Below are positions 1 to 51,562 of a DNA stretch of 64,000 nt, one piece after another (within the stretch, counting starts at the first letter, position 1; every line of letters starts with the position of its first letter). Location of the stretch: assembly GCA_013399115.1 (NCBI GenBank), contig VXAA01005209.1, positions 1 through 64,000 on the forward strand, read 5' to 3'. Source of the DNA: Anseranas semipalmata (lineage: Eukaryota; Chordata; Aves; Anseriformes; Anseranatidae). Both the position numbers and the translations under genes were made by a program. The notes under the pieces are model-generated. The model made no database searches, was not told the origin of the DNA, and worked only from the letters and a program-made list of their open reading frames with translations.

Positions 1-34
1 CTGAGTTCTCTGGTTGCATTTTGCAGTTTGAATT

Positions 35-400
35 AATAGAATAGTTCAGCTGGAAGAGGCCTACAGAGATCAAGTCCAGCTGTGGGCCCACTTCAGGGCT
101 AACCAAAAGTTAAAGCATATTAACGAGGGCATTGTCCAAATGCCTCTTGAACGCTGATGTGCACGGGGCTTCAGCCACCTCTCTAGGAAGCCTGTTCCAG
201 TGCTTGACCACCCTCACCGTAAAGAAAGGTTTCTTAGTGCCCAGTCTGAACCTCCCCTGGTGCAGCTTTGTGCCGTTCCCATGCATCCCGTCATTGGTTC
301 CCAGGGAGCAGAGACCGGCACCTCCCTCTCCGCTTCCCCTCCTCAGGAAGCTGTAGGAAGTTTGCCGGAGTTCGTTTCTTTTTCTCGTTGAACAGCTCAC
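35..400 (-). mobile_element. CR1 LINE 3' fragment
   Basis: This is a 5'-truncated CR1 non-LTR retrotransposon lying antisense to TDRD3. Read on the minus strand, 110-400 translates to the familiar last part of the CR1 reverse-transcriptase ORF, with GNGTKLHQGRFRLGTKK and FFTVRVVKHWNRLPREVAEA. The + strand start near 35 resembles the CR1 3' end but is degraded. The ORF is only a remnant and the copy is dead. Confidence 0.85.
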
Positions 401-2120
401 AGCACATGATCAAGTTTGCAGCGAGAATGTGACCATGTCAGCAGCAAAGCTGTGGGTAACAAGAAATCAGTTGGGACAGGTGAACCATGGCCACTGCAAA
501 TCATAGTTCCAGGTCTGTATCCGGACTGACAACTGGACAGATAGGGCTGAAACAAGTCTACAGAAGCCAGATGGTACTTTGGTAGCACTTTCCCCATGAA
601 CTTGATGTTTCCCATTCAGAAAGCTTTACGAAAAAGAATGGTTGACAATAAGCAAGACTGTCAGCTCACAAAGATATTTGGGCAAGGGCATTGCCACTCC
701 TTGTCTAATCATGCCAGTCAGGATTAAATGAAATTCTGAACAGTGTTTGCTTAAAAAGACAGAAAGCTTGTGTGACTTATTTCAAATCACTTGTTTTGAA
801 GCCAATTTTTGTCTCTCTGCTATGAAGTCTGAGGAGTGTTAGTTGGGCTTCTTGTGCAGAATATGAAATAAGTTAATTTTCTACTGGCTTTAAAAGTTAG
901 TGCTGTTAAGTCAAATAATTTTACAAAACTTCAGGATTAAATGTGTTTGTCTAGTATTGAATTATTGTCCTGGTACCTGTCTGTCAGCTTGTAGTTGCAT
1001 AGTTGCATTACCATTTTATTCCATTCAGTATGATATTTGAAATTGCTTTGGGGAGGAATCAGGTTGTAGTAATAAAAGACTGGCACTGCAAATGTAGTGT
1101 ATATGGAATGAATGCAATGTTATCACACAACACATGCAGTTCAAGTGGAATAAGTGTGGTATTCTTTGTAGCAATAAAATTTGTTGTAAGGTAATTATTG
1201 TCTAGAAATTTCATTTTTTTTGAAGTGTCACTGGTTAAGTGACAGTAAATAAATGAGTAAGGAATAACTGAAAATACTTCTGTATAATCTTTTTTCTTGA
1301 TTATGTGGAAATACAAGACAATGCTCCACGGACTTCTTCAGATGAGAATACAATTCTAAATAATGATTCCTTCATAGTGCTCCCAGTGTTCTGGTGGTAA
1401 TTAGGTTGTTCAAAGCTCATTTGAAGGACCAGCTGGTAGTGTTTTTTCTCCTTTGGTATTGTTTTAGCACCAGTGGCTTCAGGGATTAGCATGCTTTCTG
1501 CAGAGCCAGACTTCGGTGCCTCATGCTGTAAGGATAGCATTCATGATGCTAACCTCAGGTGATGTCTATAATGTAAGATGTCTATTGGATTTAGTCACCT
1601 TAAACTCATTTTATATCAGTAGGGAAGAACAGGCGGGTTTTAAGGTGTGATGTATCTGAGGGGTGACATAATGCCTTAGAAGTCCCTGTTTGCCTTCTTT
1701 GACTCTAAAAGGAACCCGATGCCACTAACTCAGATGTAGACATTTACACTGTAGGTGCTGTAAAAAGCTGGGTGAAATGAATCCTGCACGAAGTGCCACG
1801 TTGTATGCGCAGGCACATGAGAACGAGCTTGGCTGAAGAGGCATTTTTGTGCCCTTCACCTAAAATCCCTCCCTGAGGAACCAGCTTGCCCATGAAATGA
1901 CTGTTGTGCTGTGCTGCTTTAGTTAATAGCAACAGGAAGGTATGGGTGTGCTACAGTGGTCAGCCCTTGGTCAGCTCGTCATTCGAGGAAGGCACTTGAA
2001 GTGAACTGATTGGTGCTAAAGCAGCAAAATGGTATGATTTTTGCACTTCTAAGTGCTTTGTTTTGAATAATTTATTGAAAAATTTTTTATTTTTTTTTGC
2101 TCCAGGGCATGTGGAAAAAG

Positions 2121-2192
2121 ATTTTTTATTTTTATTTTATTTTATTTTATTTTNTTTTTATTTTTATTTTATTTTATTTTATTTTTTTTTTT
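2121..2192. repeat. (TTTTA)n microsatellite
   Basis: Pentanucleotide TTTTA/TTTAT repeat of about 70 bases, interrupted by one undetermined base (N) at 2154. The N suggests that reads disagreed on the length or composition of the tract. Confidence 0.95.
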
Positions 2193-2433
2193 ACCCTTGG
2201 ATGCAATAAATGATCATAGATGATTTAGAAAATGTTCTTTGGTTATTGAATAAAAGTAGGTAACTTCAAAAGAGTGGGCCAAAAGCCTTAGCTCGGTAAA
2301 ACCTTAGCTGAATTAATATCTTTTATATTTTACGAAATTCCCTGATAATATCTGATAGTATAATGGCTTAAAGCATATTCACATTTATCCTGCAGTTTCA
2401 CATGATGGAATTAAATCAATTTTACATGAGAGT

Positions 2434-2485
2434 AATAAATGCATATAAGTAACTCCAATAAATAAATATGTATAAGTAACTCCAA
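2434..2485. repeat. Imperfect tandem duplication, about 26 bp unit
   Basis: Two head-to-tail copies, 2434-2459 and 2461-2485, share AATAAAT, a diverged TA-rich stretch and then ATAAGTAACTCCAA. They differ by a few bases, so the duplication is not recent. Confidence 0.75.
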
Positions 2486-3263
2486 CATACAGAGTTAAGT
2501 TTAAAAAAAGTATATATATTTCTCTGCCATTGTAGTGTAGCAAGTGATGTATGTAATCATGCATTGACTGTCCCAGTGTTTTAACACAAAACAAAAACAA
2601 ACAACAACAAAAAAGGGCAATAAGAAATTAAGAAGATAAAATGCATTGAGCAAGATACATTTTTAAAGCATTTTAGCAGCATTAAGGGCCTATCTTTCCT
2701 TTTTCCACTTCTGAAACCAAATATTTCTGTTTAATATAGAATAACACGTACCATAATGTCAGTTCCAATGAATTTCATTCTTGTACAGGTTGCTGCTGTT
2801 GTCAGAGTTTGTAAAGAAAGAGAAACAGTGCATTGACTAAGAGCAGATATTTTAAAGCAGTTTCTTACAAATGCATTGCTTTTTTGTTGTTGACTAGTAA
2901 TTTGTTACTTGAGAGTGCTTTTTTTTTTCCCTCTTCGGGTCTAGCTGACTCTCTGTTTAGAGCATTTCTATTCCATAAATACTATGTATAAATAATGATT
3001 ATGCTTACTGTAATGTTTTTTGGGGGATCCAAAGAACTGCTGATCAATTTAGCATGTGTACTACACTTTTCATAAGGCTATAGGAAGTGTCCAACTGGCA
3101 CGGTGTTCTGTTTCGAAGACTGACAAAACGATGGTTTTTAGGGAGAGCACACAGCCCAAGCCCTTATACACCCCTGGCATCCAGAATTGTTGTATTATGC
3201 TTATCAGGAGATGCAGTCCCTACTTGGTCTTTCAGTATTTGCTTAAGCATGGGTTCATGAATT

Positions 3264-3615
3264 TCACAGGATGGCTGAGGCTGGATGGGACCTCTGGAGG
3301 TCATCTGGTCCAACCCCCCTGCTCAAGCAGGGACACCCAGAGCAGGTTGCTCAGGACCGTGCTCATGCCAGAATGGCTTTTGAAGATCCCCAAGGAGGGA
3401 GACTCCACAGCCTCTCTGGGAAACCTATGCCAGTGCTCAGTCACCTTCACAGTAAAATAGTTCTTCCTGTGTTTCAGTTTGTGCCCATTGCCTCTTGTCT
3501 TGCTACTGGGCACCACTGAGAAGAGCTTGGCTCCTTATTTACACACTCCCTTCAGATATTTGTGTACATTGATAAGATCGCCCAGGACTTTCTCTTCTCC
3601 AGGCTGACTTCGTCT
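3264..3615 (-). mobile_element. CR1 LINE 3' fragment
   Basis: Antisense CR1 copy. The + strand begins with the reverse complement of the CR1 3' end (GGCTGAGGCTGGATGGGACC, then the CTGCTCAAGCAGGGACA hairpin). It runs back into the RT C-terminus, with the minus-strand residues NGHKLKHRKNYFTVKVTEHW. It ends at TTCTCCAGGCTG around 3605. Frame damage shows it is inactive. It lies about 360 bp upstream of the exon at 3978. Confidence 0.92.
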
Positions 3616-3977
3616 GAACCCTTTTTAAACCTGCTAAAATTGTTTGGCTTTACAACCTCCTGTGGCAGCAAGTATCTGAAGTTCACTGGGTGCTATGTAA
3701 AGAAACATCTGCTGCCTATTTGTGTGCTGCCTTGTTCTGTTGTTGCATGATTGGGATGTAACTGAATTTTCTGCATTTGTTGTATCTGTTGCTTTCATGA
3801 TTCTGCCCCTCATTCAGCCTTCTCCTTGTTCAAGTGAAGTGCTCCAGGATTTTAAGTACATCAGATTTTATTTTTCATGCTTAAAGTGTTGCAAATTTCA
3901 AGTATTTTCTGAAATAGAAACATCTATCAGATATCTTTTTTGTTTGCAATTTATTAATCAACAATTTTCTTTTGCAG

Positions 3978-43281
<39,304 letters not shown>

Positions 43282-43671
43282 TTAATATGAATTAAAAGGT
43301 AAATATATGTTATTGACATTTTATTTCTGGATTTTGATTTCAAGAAAAGTAGATCTGAATTTTTATATACTTAAGTGTTCTTCAGTCTTTGTGAAGTTTG
43401 TGAGAGAGCTTTCTACAACTTTGCTACTCCTTGGTTTGTCTAACAGCCCTCGGCACTGGGTAGTAGACCATGAGTATTTTTGGACAAATAAGTTATTGTG
43501 ATTACCATTATACAAGCAAATACAGAACTTGCAACTCCTAGAAAAAGTTTTTTTTTTTTTCCTCATTAAAAAAAAATAACTAACCATATCAAGTATGCCG
43601 TACTGCATTCATTTTACTTGTGGATTATCTAAATTCTTAATTCTCAAGTGTTCATTTAAAAGTCTATTCTG

Positions 43672-43677
43672 AATAAA
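43672..43677 (+). terminator. Possible alternative polyadenylation signal in the 3'UTR intron
   Basis: AATAAA about 390 bases after the TDRD3 stop, inside the 3'UTR intron, followed by GT-richer sequence (CGCATGTTATTTGC). If the donor at 43299 is not used, transcripts could end here with the same protein. This is inferred from sequence only. Confidence 0.3.
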
Positions 43678-44480
43678 GAAATCATTGCAAAGACGCATGT
43701 TATTTGCTTTACATTTACAGTGTCTTTGTCTTGCATCTGATTTTTTTTTTTTTGTGCTAGCTGGTTTATTTTTATCAGGCTCTTATTAGTTTCTTTCATT
43801 TCTCCATTCCTTCACCTCCAACAGCTTTAATAGGTGCTGCCAATCTCTGCAGCTTTTGATATTTCTGACATGCAATAATATAATATTTTGCTTTTTTGAT
43901 CATATGCTCACTTAACTTTTTCATTTCGGGGAGTACTGTCAATATAAGGAGAAAAATTTACTCCTGACTCTTGCCAAGGTGCTAATTATTATAATTTTTG
44001 TACATATTCTTAAATTTTCTATTTTAATAAGTGTATCAGTCACTATCAATAAACATGTCATGAGATAATTATAAGGCATGCAGAAATAATTCAGGTGTAT
44101 TCACTGAACTGGGTTCTAAACTAGCTCTGGCAGCTCAGGGAGGTGTCAGTGTGATCAGCCTAATGAAATGTGCTCAGTGTAGAGGGCAGTCAAAACCTTT
44201 TCTTCTTTTTTTTTTTTTTTTTCTTTAGGTAATAACTTTGATATTTTGATATTTTCAGATTGTTCAAATTGTACAAAAACTGTGTTTGGCTTTGGTCAGG
44301 TGGGAGAGGGGGAAAAATAGACATCCAGAGAGGATGTTAATAACTCCTGTATCTCAAGAAGAATGAATGAATTGTTGGCAAGTAGGGAGCAACTTTTTTT
44401 CTTGCATCTTGCTTTGAAAATTCCAGCAGGATCCTGATTTAAACTGACAGCAGATTAAGTATCAAAATCTACCCACTGTG

Positions 44481-44513
44481 TAAAAACAAACAACAGCAAC
44501 AACAACAACAAAG
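44481..44513. repeat. (CAA)n microsatellite
   Basis: Run of CAA units with one CAG, within the 3'UTR intron. Confidence 0.9.
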
Positions 44514-47500
44514 CAGTTTTAGTCTTCCACCCCATTCGAATAGTAGTTTTCTGTCAGAAATCTCTAAATAAAGTGTTTGATTCAAGTGGTAAATACTGTC
44601 AGTTAAGTAAAGTGGAAAACATTTGTTAACAAGTAGCAACTGTCATAAAGGTGAATATAATTTTTCAGCAACTACTTATTTTGCTTTAAAAAGTACATCT
44701 TTTTTTGACAATATTTCCAAATACATTCTTTTGTCATCATAATTTAAAATGCTCTTCCTCAGGTGATGAAATAAGGCATTTCCTCTGTCTTTTGGCCCAG
44801 GGCAGTTTACTTCAACCTCTACTTAAGATATAGTTTGTACCAATTTGTCACCCAAAACTGAGCTTATTAACCCAATGCAATATGCAATCAGTGGCAGCTT
44901 AAACTTCGCTTAAATTTTGAGTGATTTTCTAAGTCTTACTCTATTGGAATATTATGCACTTTATCCTCTTTGATATAAATAGCAAATATTGAAGGAGTTG
45001 TATGTACCTTAAATGGTCATCACTCTAAACAGCAATTCATTATGGAAAAAATGCAATTTACTGCTTTATATGAAGATGGATTCCAACTGAATCAAAATAC
45101 CAAATGTTTTCCTGGGCTGCCATAACTTAATTGTCTTCCACTTTAACTAACTGGAAGCTATCTCTAATGGGTAAAATGTATTCAATTGGAATATTTGTGT
45201 ATTTTATATTGAAATGATTTGCTATATCTAGCTATTTTACTTAATTATCTGCTGTGTCAGACATAAGTTTGCATTTAGGAAATTTCCAGTATTAAGCTCA
45301 ACTGCAGTTCGACATGAAATAATATAACAGCTAGGGGATGTTAACACCAAGAAGAAGTTGACAAGGTGAAATCAAATATGTTGGTTGTAGATTCTTGAAG
45401 CATGGATCACTCAGAAGAAGAAAATGGAGAGGCAAGACATGGACGTTGGGCGGCAGCAGGGGTGGGGGTCTCTGCTTAAGCATAGTTAGCTCCTATATTA
45501 TTTCTAGTCAAGGCAAACCTTAATTTTATGTAGAATTTGCAATATGTTGTTTTTGCACCCCCCACCCTCTGCCACAGTGCTGTAGTGAATATATGGAAGA
45601 CTGAACATCCTGTTCCCTTCTCGTAGTGTGGCATTTGGGGTTATCTCTGAATAGCATCAGGGAGTGGAAATTCTTCCTCAGTTTAAGGACACTGTTACCA
45701 GTCTTTTTGATGGTAAAAATATTGTAATGCTGTATCTAGAAGCTTTTTCTGTGGGATGCAGACTAGCTTTCACCTGCTAGGTTTGATTCCTGAAGTTTGT
45801 GTAGAGTACGGTGTGGCTGCTGTCATTTGCCTTGTTTAATAGGTAAAGTGGTGTAAGGATAGGTGAAGAGGTGTGACACTGGTGATTATATTTATCAGAT
45901 AAGGCTTACAGTTCCCCATGATACATCTCACGCTGCTATATGTTTTATAATTAAGTTGAATTTAGAAATGTATTCCATGTGACCTAATGATGTGGTTGAG
46001 GACAGCTGAACTAGAGAAAAAAACAGTAATTAAAATCTATTAAACTTTACCAAAAGTAAGTGGTGGATGTAATCAGTTCCTCTCTGATTTTAAATGTAGG
46101 CAGGAAATCAAACGTAGTCCTTTTCTAATTTGTTTTCAGCTTACCTAGACTTGTATGACAGTGTCATGATACGTGAAAGCTCAAGAGTATTGAATGTCAG
46201 TTCACGGAAGTGGATTTCTATATGGTTTTCTCCCTCTTATTCCCAAGAGCTTCTGAGAGCATAGCATACATTTTTTATTTCAAGTTTTTGATAACCTGTT
46301 AGCTGACATGATGTATCAGGGGAAGTTTTTAAGGAATTTAGTGAGAAGTAATTTTACCACAGCTTTCCACTGAACAGTGCTTTACCAGATCGTTGATTAA
46401 TGACACCTCTACTCCCTGAGAGAAGAGGCTTTATATCCCTTATACCTCTGTATCATGTAAAATAACAAAAATGATTTTTCCTTAAAAAGAGATGAAAACC
46501 CCTTGTTGATGACTATATTATAAATTGGTAAACTGTATGGAATTTTAATATTGTAATATTTAACACTTGAAAATGCCAAGGTGCCCTGTCTTCAAAAGCA
46601 AGTAAGGTGGTTCTAAAAGCAAAGTTTGATGGCCATATTTGTATTGAGTATGATAGGGACGTATCAAAGATGAAACATGAAGTTCATACAGTAGTTCATA
46701 TCTTATACCCCAAAACTATATACCTACCTGTACAACATACCACTTGACAGGAAGGGCTTATTAGCACTGGCACAACAATGCAGAAATAAAACTGCACCAC
46801 TTCCTGGATTAGTTTTCAGCATACTTGTTTAGGTGTTGAAGTTGTCCTTACAAATCTGGAATTATTATTGACAAATACCATAATTTGTGCCTACAGGGTA
46901 ATGGGGTCATAAGTGTGAGGAAACTAAAGTTTTTAAATTCCTGATTTTTTTTTTTAAATGGAACTTGTATCCTTCTGAAGAGCTCACCACACTGTATTAT
47001 ACTTCAGGTATTAAGAACAATTGCTGCAGACTTGCAGGAAGTCCTGACTTGGTGATTACTGTGAAGATAGAGCAATAGAGTAGTCACGTTAAGGTCAATA
47101 CCTCAGTGTGGATGCAGCTGGCCTAGAAATGGTGGTTTATTAATATTCAGCAGTGTGAGGTAGAGGACACTAACTGAGAATTTTATCAGAGCTCTGCGTT
47201 GAGACCCTTTGAGCTCATTCTAGGTTGTTTAGGTTCAAACTAGTCAAATACTAGTTTTAACAAGTCTGGAAATTAAGGTGTTCCCTCTAGAGAGTAAAGA
47301 TACAGGAAGTAGAGGCTAACAGTAATGCAGATACTTCCTGAGCTTATATGTTCTGGGTAGAATGTCATGATGGTATGAAAAAGAAGGGGAACAAGTAATC
47401 AGAAATGTGTGTTTTGAAGGATCAAGGCTTTTGGAGGGCTTGAAAGAACCTAAGAGTGTGAACCTATGAGTGCTTGGTCATTATCTGTTTCATGGGTCTT

Positions 47501-47837
47501 CCTTTGTGCAGTGACAGAATTAATCTACACCTTTTCAAACTTACTAGGAAATTTGTATTGAAGTCCTTACCAATGGAGAAATTGAATTTTTCTAAGAAGT
47601 CATTGCCATAAAGTGTTCTTTTCTTGTATTATAGCAATCATATATGTATTGCATTGAAGTGCAATCTTCTCTGATTTGTTCTTCTAAATACATACCTCTG
47701 TAAGTACAGAAAAGCAGATATATACGCTTTTGGAGGAGAAAAAAAAAGTAGCAGTAAAGTGTGTGTTGCACAAAGAGCAGAGAGTTTCTGGGCTTACTGA
47801 TGCTTTTTTTTCCTTTTCTTTTTTTTTTCCCATTTAG

Positions 47838-48085
47838 CAATCTTCTCCTGGTGAGGGGAAATTCACTGGCAGCTCCAACTTGCTGAAGACTTCTAGAAGA
47901 ACTTCTGGCTTTTTCCAAGCAACAGGGTGGAACAAAGAAAGCTGGTGTGAGCAGAAAAAAATTTGGACCTGATACCACAGGAGACTTTTTTAAAGTTCTT
48001 AGTTATATGAAGCTGAATACTTTTTACATATGAAAGAAGCAAATTGTCATTGCTGCCATCAATAAAACCACAGTGCACTATTCTA
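47838..48085 (+). other. TDRD3: TDRD3 terminal noncoding 3'UTR exon
   Basis: Inferred last exon. A long pyrimidine tract (about 47806-47832) leads to CATTTAG ending at 47837. About 220 bases later comes AATAAA, with a U-rich stretch behind it. The exon pairs with the good donor at 43299. The arrangement fits a spliced 3'UTR, which I believe mammalian TDRD3 also has. The exact 3' end is a guess, 15-25 bases after the signal. No transcript evidence is available. Confidence 0.75.
48061..48066 (+). terminator. TDRD3: Polyadenylation signal AATAAA for TDRD3
   Basis: Canonical AATAAA followed by ACCACAGTGCA (possible cleavage at a CA) and a U/GU-rich downstream element (TTCTATTCTTTGCCTTGT). It is the best-formed signal after the last exon. 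Confidence 0.75.
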
Positions 48086-51015
48086 TTCTTTGCCTTGTAT
48101 TCTTTTACTGAGCCTCCATTGTCAGTAAACATAATACTAGTGTATTATGATTTTTATTCATTTTGAATTGATTTTGGTTCTAATCCTGTTTCTAGTAAAG
48201 TGGAAGTATAAAATTCCTATTTTCTCAAAAGCAGACAGGATTGGGCCTTTAATTTAGTTTTTAGGCTAGCATTAGTGAAATGTTAAAATTTTTCAGCTAA
48301 TTGTTGTAAAGTGAAGTTCTGAATACATTTTGACTCTGTTTTCTATGTTTCTTTTTCAAAGTTGCTGAAGGCCAAAATTAACAAATTTGCCTTTTATGTT
48401 TTTCATGAACAGTGACTAAAAGGTCGAAGGGGAGAAAAAAACTCAGCAGTTTCAAAAGACATTTTCTAAATAATTTTAGGTAAATATTTTCTTTTTAGGA
48501 ATATTTATATTATGGGAATAGAAACAATTCTAGAAGGTACAGGAAAGTAGTTTAAACAAAAGATACTGAAAGGTGCATATGAGAATTTCATACATAAATA
48601 TGTATATACATACACACACATGCAACCTGTTAAATTGTAGGTCCTAACTTTCCTGTAGCTTTAAACTCTGCTTTTATTGCTTCATAATATTAGATTGTTT
48701 CCAATTATCGTTGACGCTTGAAAAAAAAAAATCTTATGTCAAACTGTACTTTTCATTCTAAGCTGTATCTTTGAATCTTACGTGATTATGAAGAATAGTT
48801 GAAATTTTACTATTTCTTAACTGAGAAGCACCACAAGATCTATGTACCTTGCGAGTCCCTTTTAAGCTTTATTCTGGTGGTTTAATTAAGATTGAGATGG
48901 CACATATGTTTTGAGATAGTTCTGTAAAGACAGAATTTTACCCGAGACATGTATTGGTGGTGTAGATTAAGTTGTACAATTAATTCTACTGAATTTCTGA
49001 GTGCTCATACAAAACTCTGGACAGAACCTTGTTTGTTTGGATGAAAAGAAGTTATGCATTGATGATGTAATTGATTGTATTTGCAGTACATAATATGGAT
49101 TACTGTCTGAATGCAGTCAGATCTTAACAAACACATGAATATTTGCAGAACAGTAAGGAAACAAATGTTTTGCTGCCTTAATACAGCTTCTTGAGAATTA
49201 CAGTGCAAGTCCTTAACAATTTTAAAGAAGTTTGGAAGCTTAGGACATGAGTTGCACAATGTTGAAGTTCTTCGCTATCAATTGACATACAACAAATTTT
49301 ATGAAGTTTGTTAGATTCAAACTAGAGACCATTTTCCAAACACTATGAATCATCCTGGTCAGTTCTGCAAAATTGTACCAGCAAATAAATAAATTGTAGA
49401 TCTAATACATTGGATGTTGGATACTTTACTTCTAGAATTATTGCTAAGACCACTTCCAACAGCTATTCAGTTTCACAAACTACGCAGTCATAGCATTCTT
49501 TAAAAAGCATTTTTGATTTTCTTTTACAAATAGACTGTGCATTAAATGAGAACCCTACAATCAGTGTACCAAAGCAATTTCTGAAATTAAAAATCACTTC
49601 GGTGTTCTTCTGATCTTTCATTCCTGCTGTGAACTAAATCATAAAATTCAGAAAACTGCAGTCTGATTTAGCAAACTATTTGAAAAAAAAAAGACATATG
49701 ATGCAGCATTCCTCTGTAGTAGTTGTGGCATTCTGAAATTACCAAATGTGTGTGCAGCTGTCTGTAAGCAAATGAAATATATTTGAGAACATTGTTTTTG
49801 TTTGGAAAACAGTAAAGCCAACATTCATGCCCTGGTCTTTTCTTCAGTGGTGCTGAGGAAAAGCCGGAGCGAGTGGAAAGCTGGAGTAAGCAAACAGCTG
49901 GAGAGTGTCTTTGACAAGACATGTTGTCTTAGTACGTTTTATGCCCCTTTTCTGGTTTGGTTTCAACTGAAATAACTTAACTTTGAAAGCTCTGCCTGTT
50001 CTTTAGGTTCTGGAGAATCAGTGGTCGAATAGATGAAAGCTATTTGCCTTAACCTGTTCTGAAAAGCAAGCATTCATATATCCATACTCATTGATTCCCA
50101 TATCTGGAAGCAACATGATGATAAACTAAGTAGGTTTATAAATTACTCCTTAATTTGCATAATGCATCAAAACCACAAATACAATAATTTCCAGTCATAA
50201 TGTAGTAAGGATTACATACATGGGAAGAGCATGAACTTATTCAGCTTTTATGTTCAAGAAGAAGTTAACGTTGCTAGATAGATCTTCAGAAGTGATGCAA
50301 GTTATCTTCTAATTTGTAAAAAGCAAGGTCCTGAACTTTGTGGGGCTACATCTGTGTTGCTAAACAAAGAAGGCAGAGAAAGAGCACTGGATCCTGATAA
50401 TCCACACTATTTACTTACTGTCTTAATTTCTGATGCTGGTTTGGACTGCTCTTGACAAGCTGTTTCCAAGGCAAACGTGTCACAAACTTCACCCTTTGCA
50501 AGCAGAACATGAGGCAATCTGAGTTTCTTGACTTGCAAACCAGTAGGTCCCTGGACCTCCTTTGCTAGAAATAGATACAGCTTATGAGAATTTCTGTCTT
50601 GAATTTTAGGAATGCAATTCTAATGGGAGATTTTTCTTGCTATGGACTTGTATAGAAGATTTTTACCTGAAAGAAGTAAATAAAAAAATAAATAAAATTT
50701 CTGATTTAAATTGTTCTAAAACTTATGTTCCTAGTTGGTAACAGTATAATTGAATAAAATTTTGTTTTACATTTTTTTCCCATTTATATTATTGAGATAC
50801 TAAATCATTTTGAAACAAAAAGTGGAAATGTTCTGTTTTTACCTTAAGTGTTTCCAGAATTTTATAACAAAACCTGATTGAAGTTGTCATGTTTTCATTT
50901 AAAGTTCTGGCTTGGACTAACATCTTCTGACAGATGTTCATATATTTAATATTTATATATTTAATATTTATATTAATATAGCTTTTATTTTGTCACTAAC
51001 AGGCACTTTCTTAGT
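48086..51015. other. Intergenic DNA downstream of TDRD3
   Basis: AT-rich. No gene or recognisable mobile element. A perfect 15-bp tandem duplication lies at 50941-50970. Confidence 0.65.
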
Positions 51016-51020
51016 AAGTC

Positions 51021-51557
51021 TGTTGTGGTTTAACCCAGCAGGCAGCTAAGCACAACACAGCCATTCGGTCACTCCCCCCTGCCGTGGGATGGGGGAGAGA
51101 ATGGAGGGGAGAGAGGGGGTAAAATCTGTGGGTTGAGATAAAGACAGTTTAAGGAAGGGAAGATAACAGTAGTGATAAAAGGAATATACAAAACAAGTGA
51201 TGTGCAATGCAATTGCTCACCACCCACTGACCAATGCCCATCCCATCCCCAAGCAACGGTCCCCACCCCCCCGGCCAGCCACCCCATATAAATTGTTCAG
51301 CATGACACCATATGGTATGGAATATCCCTTGGCCAGTTTGGGTCAGCGGTCCTGGTTCTGTCCCCTCCCAGCTCCTTGTGCACCCCCAGCCTCCTCGCTG
51401 GCAGGGCAGCACGAGAAGCTGACGTAGTGTAAGCACTGCTCTGCTACAACTAAAACATCAGTGTGTTATCTGCGTTGTTCTCGTCCTAAATCCCAAACAC
51501 AGCATCATATGAACCTCTATGGAGAAAATTAACTCCATCACAGCTGAAATCAGGATA
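51021..51557 (-). mobile_element. Solo ERV LTR (ERVL-like) with 5-bp target duplication
   Basis: A 537-bp solitary long terminal repeat of an endogenous retrovirus, sense on the minus strand. The + strand starts TGTTGTGGTTTAACCCAGCA (canonical CA end when read in sense) and contains the conserved CATATGGTATGGAATATCCC and TTGTGCACCCCCAGCC segments. On the minus strand a TTTATAT box lies near 51285 and a damaged polyadenylation region near 51150. The sense 5' end reads TA instead of TG. AAGTC flanks it on both sides, at 51016-51020 and 51558-51562. A 5-bp duplication is typical of ERVL and some ERVK elements. No internal viral genes remain. Confidence 0.9.
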
Positions 51558-51562
51558 AAGTC

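Larger units (their letters stand above)
401..3263. other. Intronic DNA, no gene seen
   Basis: This is the intron of TDRD3 upstream of the first exon in the window. I looked for the end of the OB-fold exons, which should encode the segment before SLAKHNRSN, and did not find it here. The stretch is AT-rich, with a TTTTA microsatellite and one small tandem duplication (listed separately). Confidence 0.6.
43299..47837 (+). other. Intron in the TDRD3 3'UTR (4.5 kb)
   Basis: Bounded by GTAAAT and TTTAG. It holds a CAA microsatellite at 44481-44513 and poly-T tracts, and no gene. Retention would give a transcript using the AATAAA at 43672. Confidence 0.7.

Noticed and set aside
3056..3460. 134-codon frame starting upstream of the CR1 at 3264
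   Set aside because: Its second half is the antisense of a CR1 copy and the first half shows no homology.
1..3977. Search for the exon ending the OB fold
   Set aside because: No stretch encodes the expected residues before SLAKHNRSN, so that exon must lie upstream of the window.
47592..47978. Minus-strand 128-codon frame
   Set aside because: It overlaps the acceptor, pyrimidine tract and start of the TDRD3 3'UTR exon on the other strand. Lysine and phenylalanine runs come from homopolymers.
49660..49925. Possible exon near 49837-49920 after a CTTCAG
   Set aside because: It lies beyond the TDRD3 polyadenylation signal, with no matching exon and no known protein similarity.
51149..51436. Minus- and plus-strand frames of 70-95 codons
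   Set aside because: They fall inside the solo LTR, which is noncoding.
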